Counted from the stretch's first letter, positions 1 through 5,986 are shown. The stretch is DNA of 7,333 nt from Lachnospiraceae bacterium (GCA_031285465.1 JAITWD010000083.1:1-7333), one strand, 5' to 3'. Program-made: numbers and translations. The notes: generated by a model not told the origin, from the sequence alone.

Positions 1-32
1 TATTATAAGTAAAAGTAATCACCGTCAAAGCG

Positions 33-63
33 ACCTCAGGAAAATATTTTTCTGAGGTTTTCT
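33..63 (+). terminator. Rho-independent terminator of an upstream gene
   Basis: An inverted repeat (ACCTCAGG...TCTGAGGT) forms a stem of about 11 bp with one G-T pair and a four-base AT loop. It is followed directly by a T-rich tail (TTTTCT). It most likely ends a transcript that enters from the left of the window. Because the stem core is A-rich on its 5' side, it could also work weakly in the other direction. Confidence 0.75.
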
Positions 64-221
64 GTATTCTTCTAAATCAATTATCTGGAAAATTCCAACT
101 AACCATTTCCAAAACAAAAATGTCATTCCGCTTCTATTTTCTGAAAAGAGACGACCCAAACAAACCAAGGCAAATCATTTTAAGAATTATTTTAAGAATG
201 TATTTGCGATTACCGGAACAA

Positions 222-304
222 GTGCGGTTATATTGACAAGCGACCCGTCTGTTTTTGCGAAGCAAAAATAGAAAACGGGCTACGCGCTGTCGATATAACC
301 GCAC
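222..304. repeat. 83-nt long imperfect hairpin (inverted repeat)
   Basis: The outer arms GTGCGGTTATAT (222-233) and ATATAACCGCAC (293-304) pair over 12 bp without mismatch. Pairing continues inward through TGACA-A-GCG (234-242) against CGCTGTCG (285-292), with one G-T pair and a single bulged A at 239. Further in, CCCGT (244-248) pairs with ACGGG (275-279) and TTTTTGC (252-258) with GCAAAAA (262-268), around the loop GAA. No T-run follows on either strand, so it is not an ordinary terminator. A folded recombination site, a replication-linked palindrome or a structured RNA are all possible. It lies about 450 bp upstream of a tyrosine recombinase gene. Confidence 0.8.
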
Positions 305-337
305 ATCTCGATTAAAAAGACTGAAAACCCGTAAGGG

Positions 338-436
338 AGGTGAGAAATCCACAATGAAAAACATAAAAGTAGGTGAGAACCAGCAATGAAGAACCAAGGA
401 ATAAGGTGAGAAATAAGCATTAAGAACTACAAAGAG
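338..436 (+). repeat. Three degenerate 33-nt repeats, each with an RBS/start-like module
   Basis: AGGTGAGAA recurs at 338, 371 and 404, exactly 33 nt apart. Each copy is followed about 7-8 nt later by ATGAAAAAC, ATGAAGAAC or ATTAAGAAC. Each unit therefore looks like a Shine-Dalgarno sequence plus a start codon and a Lys-Asn codon pair. The first two would encode peptides of only 11 residues (354-389, beginning MKNIKVGENQQ) and 7 residues (386-409, beginning MKNQGIR). They overlap through ATGA. The third has ATT in place of ATG. They may be translated leader peptides, or remnants of repeated gene starts. The repeat is directly visible, but its function is not known. Confidence 0.6.
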
Positions 437-752
437 CCGGGTAATCGGCAAAAAGACATTGGAAGGAGGCAAACAATCGGGAACGATGACAACCTCAAAT
501 GTAAGAGTAATCAATAGTTATCGTAGTAAAACAAGTTCCAGACCAGTCAGCTGGAACCTGTGATGTTGTAAGGCACCATCATTAAAAAAGCCTGTTGACT
601 AAAATTAACGGTCGTAAGACAGGGGTGTGGCTTCCATAACAGCCGTAATTTAATGTTTATTTTGTGTTTCTTCTATAAAAATTTTGAGTCAGAGTATTTG
701 AGTTGGATTTATTTAATTACGCTTTTTATTTTTTAACCGTGGAGAAAATGTA
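437..752 (+). other. Gene-poor, hairpin-rich leader before the tyrosine recombinase
   Basis: No convincing gene is visible here. Several local hairpins can be drawn: GCCG/CGGC near 438-451, GTTCCAG/CTGGAAC at 535-557 (perfect 7-bp stem), TGATG/CATCA at 561-581, CCTGT/ACAGG near 591-624 and GGCT/AGCC near 630-645. One possible small frame runs from ATG 486 to TGA 563 (25 codons, beginning MTTSNVRVIN). The nearest Shine-Dalgarno (GGAAGGAGG, just before 470) is about 16 nt upstream of it, which is too far to be convincing. The cluster of stems upstream of a recombinase could be a structured leader or non-coding RNA. I did not recognise a known RNA family, and there is no group II intron domain V motif. 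Confidence 0.4.
695..721. repeat. AT-rich direct repeat, left copy flanking the tyrosine recombinase gene
   Basis: TTTGAGTTGGATTTATTT followed by AATTACG is matched by TTTGAGTTGATTTATTTTTAATCG just after the recombinase stop, in the same orientation, with about 22 matches and small gaps. This copy lies about 30-60 bp before the GTG start. The pair could be recombination sites bounding a recombinase cassette, or the similarity could reflect AT-rich composition. Confidence 0.4.
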
Positions 753-1637
753 GTGGCAAACCAAAAACCAATACGAATTGAAATGCAACACCAGATAAAA
801 ATAAAAAATCTCGGGACGAAAACGGAAAAAACCTATCTGCAACAGTGCGATAAATTTTCCCGTTATCTTACGAACAATGGATTTAAAAAAGCGACCATTC
901 AAGAAGCCGAAGCGCAGGTACAAAATTATATGAATGACTTGGCGAAAAATAATTACGCTGCTGCCAGTCAAAAAACAGCATTAGCCGCAATCTGCAAAGC
1001 ACTTAATCTAAAAATGGATGGGTTTGATTATGCCCGACCGGAAATTTCCACTCGCGGTCGCGATAATATTGGTTTAAGGAATGAACGGAATGAGCGGGTG
1101 ATCCAGTTTGCGGAAAGGGTCGGGATCCGGCGAGCCGAATATGCGAAACTGTGCGGTAAGGACTATGTGGAACGCGATGGGCGCTCATACGTGATTGTAA
1201 GAAAGGGAAAGGGCGGTAAATATCAAGAGCAATTGATTGCCAAGGAAGATAAGGAGTTTGTCAAAAAATATTTTGATGGATCAAATAACAAGGTTTTTAC
1301 TGAAAGAGAAGTGAAAGCCTGTCATGATGCAAATATTCATCGTTTAAGGCGCGAACATGCGCAAAAAATGTATGATCATTATAAAGCAATGCCCGCCGAT
1401 CAGCGGGTGAAGGTGGTGGAGTTATTAGAAGAACGGATGAACGCCAACCCAAGGAAGTATGGGCGGTTAGATCGGGCAATGTTATCCAGACCGTATGTCG
1501 TCCGTGGAATATACCGAAAGGAATACATGGAAAAGGGGAAAAGTGTATCGTTAGACCGTTTCGCAGTCTTGGCGGTGTCCATCCTTCATTTATCGCATTA
1601 TCGTGAAGCGGTGGTGGTCCATCATTATCTAATATAA
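753..1637 (+). CDS. Tyrosine recombinase / phage-integrase-family protein
   Basis: This 294-residue protein has the layout of a small tyrosine recombinase, without an arm-binding domain. Residues about 15-85 form a SAM-like core-binding domain (KTEKTYLQQCDKFSRYL), followed by a catalytic domain. All expected active-site residues can be placed: R126 in VGIRRAEYAKL, the lysine of the GKGGK turn (about K153), H196 and R199 in HRLR, H282 and R284 in LSHYR, and the nucleophile Y292 in the terminal HHYL. The protein ends two residues after that tyrosine. The family cuts and rejoins DNA through a 3'-phosphotyrosine link without cofactors. The GTG start is chosen because GGAG at 741-744 lies about 8 nt upstream, and the ATG at 748 is followed at once by TAG. 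No relaxase or phage gene accompanies it. It is flanked by similar AT-rich repeats and preceded by hairpins. It may mobilise its own cassette or resolve the larger element; its target is unknown. Confidence 0.85.
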   Translation: MANQKPIRIEMQHQIKIKNLGTKTEKTYLQQCDKFSRYLTNNGFKKATIQEAEAQVQNYMNDLAKNNYAAASQKTALAAICKALNLKMDGFDYARPEISTRGRDNIGLRNERNERVIQFAERVGIRRAEYAKLCGKDYVERDGRSYVIVRKGKGGKYQEQLIAKEDKEFVKKYFDGSNNKVFTEREVKACHDANIHRLRREHAQKMYDHYKAMPADQRVKVVELLEERMNANPRKYGRLDRAMLSRPYVVRGIYRKEYMEKGKSVSLDRFAVLAVSILHLSHYREAVVVHHYLI

Positions 1638-1664
1638 GTTTTTGAGTTGATTTATTTTTAATCG
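1637..1664. repeat. AT-rich direct repeat, right copy flanking the tyrosine recombinase gene
   Basis: GTTTTTGAGTTGATTTATTT followed by TTAATCG starts at the last base of the recombinase stop codon. It matches the sequence at 695-721 in the same orientation. The two copies are about 943 bp apart and enclose the complete gene with its ribosome binding site. Confidence 0.4.
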
Positions 1665-1700
1665 AAAAATTGGGTAATGTCAGTGATGTTAAGGCGATGG

Positions 1701-1875
1701 ACTTACCTGTATATAGAGGGGCTTTTTTGTAAAGATATTAATTTTTCGGCAGACCCCTCTAATAAACGGCATATATAGTGAGGGTTTTTTTAATAAATGT
1801 AAAGATTTTTTCGTCACACCCCTTTACTTAACGGTTAAGATAGTGGGGACTTTTTTCGCCCCGCCCTTGTACCTT
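1701..1875. repeat. Degenerate tandem repeat of about 65 bp (two full copies plus flanking partial copies)
   Basis: Positions 1743-1791 and 1808-1856 align without gaps at about 37 of 49 positions, offset by 65 bp. Shared blocks are TTTTCG, ACCCCT, ACGG, ATAGTG, a G-run and a T-run. A partial copy lies upstream (1701-1728, ACTTACCTGTATATAGAGGGG then T6), and the start of another lies at 1851-1875 (TTTTTTCGCCCCGCCC). G-runs in one unit can pair with C-runs of the next, for example AGAGGGG at 1715-1721 with CCCCTCT at 1754-1760. This fills most of the gap between the tyrosine recombinase gene and the next gene. It may be an array of recombinase or repressor binding sites, or a series of terminator-like stems. 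The remainder (1876-1950) shows nothing distinctive. Confidence 0.6.
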
Positions 1876-1964
1876 GCCAACCAAATATCGTCGGTAATAG
1901 TCCCATTTTTGAACCACATATCGTACAAGCGACAAAACATACAATTTACCAAGGAGGGCTATGC

Positions 1965-2225
1965 ATGTTAGATAGTATGGAACTAAATAAAATGAGCCAA
2001 TTAGATTTACGGGAGATCAATCCTGATGATTTAGTCAATGCGGACAATATCACTGTTGATCCATCATTGCCACAGATGGAACGGATTGAACAATACTTAG
2101 AGCAAATTCATAATCCGTACTGTTTCATGAGTGGCGACACCCCTGTAAGGGTCTGCTTTGCCGAAACGGAAAAGACATTATCCGGCGCACTGATCGATTA
2201 TTTCATTCGTCTTAGTAAGAAGTAA
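1965..2225 (+). CDS. Small DUF6870-like accessory protein
   Basis: This 86-residue acidic protein has no membrane segment or signal peptide. The pattern LDLREINPDDLV, then VDPSLPQMERIEQYLEQI, then NPYCFMSGDTPVRVCF and a closing YFIRLSKK matches my recollection of DUF6870. These small proteins of unknown function are often encoded next to large serine recombinases in Clostridia. I assign the family from memory of its conserved core and could not search it. ATG 1965 is preceded by a strong AAGGAGGG at 1951-1958 (6 nt spacing), whereas the ATG at 1961 runs into TAG after four codons. The gene ends about 50 bp before the promoter of the recombinase gene, so the two can be transcribed separately. 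A helper or directionality role for the recombinase is conceivable from position alone. Its acidic charge does not suggest DNA binding. Confidence 0.7.
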   Translation: MLDSMELNKMSQLDLREINPDDLVNADNITVDPSLPQMERIEQYLEQIHNPYCFMSGDTPVRVCFAETEKTLSGALIDYFIRLSKK

Positions 2226-2274
2226 GGACTATGGTCAAAAGTGCCAATTCAGGGGCTACACAGGCGGTTGTGGT

Positions 2275-2303
2275 TTGACTGAGCGTTGAAATAAAGGTAT
2301 AAT
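2275..2303 (+). promoter_or_regulatory. Consensus sigma-A promoter of the serine recombinase gene
   Basis: TTGACT (2275-2280) and TATAAT (2298-2303) are separated by exactly 17 bp. This is one mismatch from the ideal vegetative promoter. Transcription would start near 2310, giving a leader of about 24 nt before the ATG at 2334. This also argues against GTG 2310 as the start codon, because it would lie at the transcript end with no room for a ribosome binding site. Confidence 0.8.
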
Positions 2304-2333
2304 AATCTTGTGATTATTGAGGGAAGGAGGGTT

Positions 2334-4058
2334 ATGCCAAGAGTACGTAAAGCAACTCTGGAATCCAAATCAGTGGTCTGGAACATTGCACTTTATATCC
2401 GCTTATCAAAAGAGGATTGGCGGGATGATGACAGAGCAGATAATCAAAAGAGGGCAAGGGGAAGGTTAGCAGATAACACCACCGATGTAAGCCGAAGCAT
2501 TGTTGAACAGCGAAAAATGCTGGAGGAATATGTCGAAACGCATTTTCAAGAAGAGTATACCGTCGTAGATGTCTATATGGATGACGGGCTAACCGGAACC
2601 GATGATTCGCGCGACAGCTTTCAGCGGATGATGGAGGATGTGGAAGGTGGGAAGGTGAATTGCATCATTGTTAAAACCCTCTCACGGGCATTTCGAAACT
2701 ATGCCGATCAGGGAAGATATCTAGAACAAATATTTCCGCGAAAAGGTGTTCGTTTCATCTCAATAAGCAATCCCTTTGTTGATAGCTACGAGAATCCGGA
2801 TGCCATCCAAAACGGTATGGAAATACCGATAAATGGGTTGATGAATGACCGCTATGCGGCAAAGACCTCTGCTGATGTCCGGCGGACCTTTGATGCCAAA
2901 CGCCGGCGGGGGGAGTTTATCGGTGCATTTGCTCCGTATGGATACCATAAAGATCCAGATAATAAGGGGCATCTGATCATTGATGATGAAGTCGCCGATG
3001 TGGTACGAAATATTTTCCTATGGTTCGTGAATGATGGGCTGAGCAAAGCATCCATCGCCAAAAAGTTGAATGGGTTGGGCATCTGTTGTCCATCGACATA
3101 CAAAGCCCATGTTCAGCGTCTGAACTATAAGAACCCATCACTCGCTAAAAGTGACGGTCTTTGGAGTGGTTCGATAGTCTTAGGTGTATTGACCAATGAA
3201 GTATATATTGGAAATATGGTGCAGGGAAGATCCCGGATCATCAGTTATAAGGTTCATACCCAGAGAAGAGTACCACAAGATGAGTGGTACATTGTCCCGA
3301 ACACCCATGATGCCATCATCGACAAGGAAACCTTTGATAAAGCGCAGTTATTACATTCACGCGACACTCGTACAGCACCTAATAAAAGAACGGTATACTT
3401 GTTCTCCGGATTCTTACGTTGTGCCGACTGTAAGAGAAGCTTGCGACGGAGAATGTGTAAAGATTATGTTTATTACCATTGCCGGACAAAGGTCGATAAA
3501 GGCTATTGTACCGATCATGCGATCAGGGAAGATAAACTAATACAAGCCGTGCTAAGTGCCATTCAAGTGCAGATTGCTACCGTGGAATCCTTAACCGACA
3601 TCTTGGATGAGATTAATCAGAACCCCGCCGTAAAAACCAGCTCTACTCGTTTAAACAGCCTTTTAGCAACCCGTGAAGAAGAATTACATAAAATGCTTAC
3701 TGCCATTGACAGTCTTTATTTAGACTGGAAAAGCGGTGAAATAAGTAAAGATGATTACCATCGGATGAAAGGAAATTTTGATGAAAAGTGCAATCGGCTG
3801 AAAGAAGCTATCGAAGCAATAAAAGGTGAGATCAATAATATGTCAAATGGTGTGAACGCGGATGATGCATACTTGACCGCCTTTACAAAGCACAAAAATA
3901 TCACAAGTCTTGATCGGGGGATAGTCACCCAACTGATTGATACAATCTACCTCCATGAAGATGGAAAACTGACAATTAAATTTGCCTTTGCTGATGAGTT
4001 AAAACGGGTAGCCGACTTCATCGAAAATAATCGACAAGGACTAACGGTTATTGCTTAA
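2334..4058 (+). CDS. Large serine recombinase (TnpX/SpoIVCA-like)
   Basis: This 574-residue site-specific recombinase integrates or excises DNA through a phosphoserine intermediate. The N-terminal resolvase domain (about 17-165) carries the nucleophile S25 in ALYIRLSKED, arginines R118 and R121 in LSRAFRN, and the family signature DDGLTGTDDSRDSF. A recombinase domain follows (about 190-300: KRRRGEFIGAFAPYGY, then GLSKASIAKKLN). Next comes a zinc ribbon with C363, C366, C383 and C392, then a predicted coiled coil (about 440-520) typical of large serine recombinases that control synapsis. Length is normal for the family and the frame is intact. ATG 2334 is chosen because GGAAGGAGG lies just upstream (3-nt gap) and the alternative GTG 2310 coincides with the predicted transcription start. 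VKTLSR replaces the more usual VKDLSR, which is not catalytic. Its stop codon lies about 25 bp before the truncated collagen frame, as expected for a recombinase beside its attachment site. A transposon or prophage role fits as well as a developmental-excision role. Confidence 0.95.
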   Translation: MPRVRKATLESKSVVWNIALYIRLSKEDWRDDDRADNQKRARGRLADNTTDVSRSIVEQRKMLEEYVETHFQEEYTVVDVYMDDGLTGTDDSRDSFQRMMEDVEGGKVNCIIVKTLSRAFRNYADQGRYLEQIFPRKGVRFISISNPFVDSYENPDAIQNGMEIPINGLMNDRYAAKTSADVRRTFDAKRRRGEFIGAFAPYGYHKDPDNKGHLIIDDEVADVVRNIFLWFVNDGLSKASIAKKLNGLGICCPSTYKAHVQRLNYKNPSLAKSDGLWSGSIVLGVLTNEVYIGNMVQGRSRIISYKVHTQRRVPQDEWYIVPNTHDAIIDKETFDKAQLLHSRDTRTAPNKRTVYLFSGFLRCADCKRSLRRRMCKDYVYYHCRTKVDKGYCTDHAIREDKLIQAVLSAIQVQIATVESLTDILDEINQNPAVKTSSTRLNSLLATREEELHKMLTAIDSLYLDWKSGEISKDDYHRMKGNFDEKCNRLKEAIEAIKGEINNMSNGVNADDAYLTAFTKHKNITSLDRGIVTQLIDTIYLHEDGKLTIKFAFADELKRVADFIENNRQGLTVIA

Positions 4059-4103
4059 AGAAGCGATTTCCTTAACTACTAGCAGAGTTGTGCATATATA
4101 TGC
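4059..4103. other. Predicted right end (attachment-site region) of the serine-recombinase element
   Basis: Between the recombinase stop and the first unambiguous Gly-X-Y codons lies a 45-bp interval that should contain the crossover between element and host gene. It includes the 12-bp perfect palindrome GCATATATATGC (4092-4103) and the in-frame TAG at 4080-4082 that closes the collagen frame upstream. Large serine recombinase genes often lie next to one attachment site. No second copy of this sequence is visible in the window, so the left end is presumably outside it. The exact crossover dinucleotide cannot be determined. Confidence 0.5.
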
Positions 4104-5690
4104 GGCGACACTGGTCCGGCTGGAGTGACCGGTCCCAGTGGCGCAACTGGCGCCGTTGGTCCGATGGGTATTCAAGGTATTCAAGGTATTCAAGGTCTGC
4201 AAGGTTTGTCCGGAGCTACCGGTCCCCAGGGACCGCAAGGCATTCAAGGTGATATGGGATCAACCGGTCCGATCGGCCCGATAGGTGTGACTGGTCCGAT
4301 GGGCATGGTCGGTCCGACCGGTATGCCCGGTATAGCCGGTCCGACCGGCCCAACTGGTCCTATCGGCGCAACCGGTATGACAGGCGCAGCCGGCAGTGTG
4401 GGCAGCATTTTGGGCACCTATGCCAGTTTAGCTGATTTAAGGACGGCATTGCCGACCGGAGCGGCACCGGGAGAGTATTATTATGTTGAACCCAATCTCT
4501 ATGCATGGGATGCCAATATCAATGACTGGATTAGTGTTGGTGCCATTGCCGGACCGACCGGTGCAGCCGGGGAGATCGGTCCGACTGGCCCAACCGGATC
4601 GCCCGGTCAGCAGGGCATAGCCGGTCCGGTTGGGCCTATCGGTCCTGCCGGGATAGCCGGTCCGATGGGGCCAATTGGTCCAATCGGTCCGACCGGAGCA
4701 ACTGGTCCTCAAGGTGTTCAAGGTATTCAAGGGCAACAAGGAGAAATTGGCGCGACCGGTCCTCAAGGTGTCCAGGGGGTCCAAGGGCTTACCGGTGCTG
4801 ATGGTATCGCCGGTCCCACCGGTCCGACCGGTGCGTCGGGAGAGATTGGTCCGACCGGTCCCACCGGTTCGATCGGTGTAACCGGCCCGATCGGTCCGAC
4901 CGGTCCCCAGGGGCTGCAAGGAATACCTGGTGAAATAGGTGCGACCGGTCCACAAGGAATACAGGGTATCCAAGGTATCGACGGAGTGGCTGGTGAGGTT
5001 GGTCCGACTGGCCCAACTGGTCCGCAAGGTTTACAGGGTCTCCAAGGCATTGACGGTGCAACCGGTCCGCAGGGTATACAAGGGATCCAGGGCGCAATTG
5101 GTGCGACCGGTCCACAAGGTCTGCAAGGCTTACAAGGTATTCAGGGTATTAATGGTCCGACCGGTCCCACCGGTCCAGCCGGTGCAAGTGCGATTATTCC
5201 TTATGCTTCCGGTAGTAGTCTTATGTCTCTTAACTTTGCGGCAGCGGGTGCATTTGGCACGGCGGAATATTTGGGTTTTGGAACGGCAACACTGGGGACA
5301 CAGCTTTTCGGTCAGTCGATCATTCTGACCGGTAGCGAATATGGTTTCACGATTCCCAGGACCGGAACGATAACCCGGATGGCAGCACGGTTTACAACCG
5401 CGATCGGTGGCAGTCTGAGTGTGGGCACTACGTATATTTACGCACAGCTTTATTATGCGCCTCCCGGCAGTAATAATTACGCACCGATCCCCAGTTCCCT
5501 TATTCAACTGCAGCCGGGCATTGCATTACTCTCGGTAGGACAGTTGCTTTATGGTGAAGCCAATAGTATCAATTTTGCTGTTTTGGAGGGAGGAAATATC
5601 CTAATGGTCTTTGGGGCAAGAAATGCCAGTGCCCTGTCGCTGGCGGGTACTATTAATGGTTATGGCAGTGCTGGGGTTGCGATCGTTTAA
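4083..5690 (+). pseudogene. 5'-truncated BclB-like collagen-repeat spore-surface protein (interrupted gene)
   Basis: The open frame after TAG 4080 reads QSCAYICGDTGPAGVTG and is collagen-like from about 4104 onward. The first possible start, GTG 4125, lies inside the Gly-X-Y pattern and has no ribosome binding site, so the real 5' end is missing. Counting from GTG 4125 (521 residues), Gly-X-Y repeats rich in GPTGPTG and GIQGIQG occupy 1-93 and 142-353. They are split by a 48-residue non-collagen insert (about 94-141, with TYASLADLRTALP and NLYAWDANINDW). Residues 354-521 match the BclB C-terminal domain as I know it (IIPYASG..., FTIPRTGTITRMAARF, SLAGTINGYGSAG). BclB-type proteins are exosporium or spore-surface glycoproteins with trimeric collagen-like stalks. 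Long coding 9-bp repeats (for example 4167-4205, GGTATTCAA units) make the length prone to slippage. The frame is intact to its stop, so it could be functional if rejoined to a 5' part. It may be silent in the present arrangement. Confidence 0.85.
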
Positions 5691-5714
5691 TTGAGTTATA
5701 TTTGTATAATTTAT

Positions 5715-5746
5715 ACAGGGGAAACGCTGATTGAAGCGTTTCCTGT
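5715..5746 (+). terminator. Hairpin just downstream of the collagen-like gene
   Basis: GGAAACGC (5720-5727) pairs perfectly with GCGTTTCC (5736-5743) around an 8-nt loop. ACA/TGT can extend the stem across a GG bulge. It lies 25 bp after the stop codon, but no T-run follows immediately (GCCGGATTTGCGGGC...), so it is more likely an mRNA 3'-stabilising stem or a weak terminator. Confidence 0.45.
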
Positions 5747-5986
5747 GCCGGATTTGCGGGCATTTTGTTATTGGATAGTAACCCAGTTTTTGGCTGTATC
5801 TTATCTTGTTTTGTGCTAATAATAAGAACAGTATCAAAGGAATACGCACATCTTAAAAGCATTGGTTGTTGAGTATCATTATTTAGCTTTATTGAGATAA
5901 TGTAGGTAATGATATTTAATTAAGCTTCAAATGCATAAAGACTAATTATTTTAGACAGAAGTATTCTTTTCATACTAAGTGATAGA
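5747..5986. other. Intergenic stretch without recognisable features
   Basis: This is AT-rich sequence between the collagen-gene hairpin and the repeat pair at 5987. I see no ribosome-binding-site-led frame, RNA gene or notable repeat here. Confidence 0.5.

Noticed and set aside
222..304. CRISPR array or integron attC site
   Set aside because: There is a single hairpin only, with no repeat-spacer series and no recognisable attC R-box core sequences. The nearby recombinase lacks an IntI-specific insert as far as I can see.
134..514. Minus-strand open frame of 126 codons
   Set aside because: It crosses the long hairpin and the 33-nt repeats, has low-complexity hydrophobic and Ser/Phe/Leu content, no recognisable domain and no convincing ribosome binding site.
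486..563. Possible 25-residue protein beginning MTTSNVRVIN on the + strand
   Set aside because: The nearest Shine-Dalgarno is about 16 nt from the ATG, and the frame overlaps the 535-557 hairpin. There is too little evidence for a separate gene; it is noted only in the leader entry.
726..971. Minus-strand frame of 81 codons over the 5' end of the tyrosine recombinase
   Set aside because: Antisense shadow of a well-supported gene, with composition typical of reversed AT-rich coding sequence.
559..1696. Similar GTGATGTT(GT)AAGGC strings near 560 and 1683
   Set aside because: The match is short, and its order relative to the 695/1641 repeats is reversed, so it does not extend that repeat pair.
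2310..2333. Upstream GTG as recombinase start (adds 8 residues)
   Set aside because: It coincides with the predicted transcription start and has no ribosome binding site. GGAAGGAGG lies between it and ATG 2334.
4125..4127. GTG as a genuine start of the collagen-like protein
   Set aside because: It is a valine codon in the middle of GDTGPAGVTGP, the collagen pattern already runs upstream of it, and no ribosome binding site precedes it.
4437..5115. Several long antisense and off-frame reading frames across the collagen repeats
   Set aside because: Repetitive GC-rich Gly-X-Y codons leave all frames open. The products are repetitive shadows with no domains.
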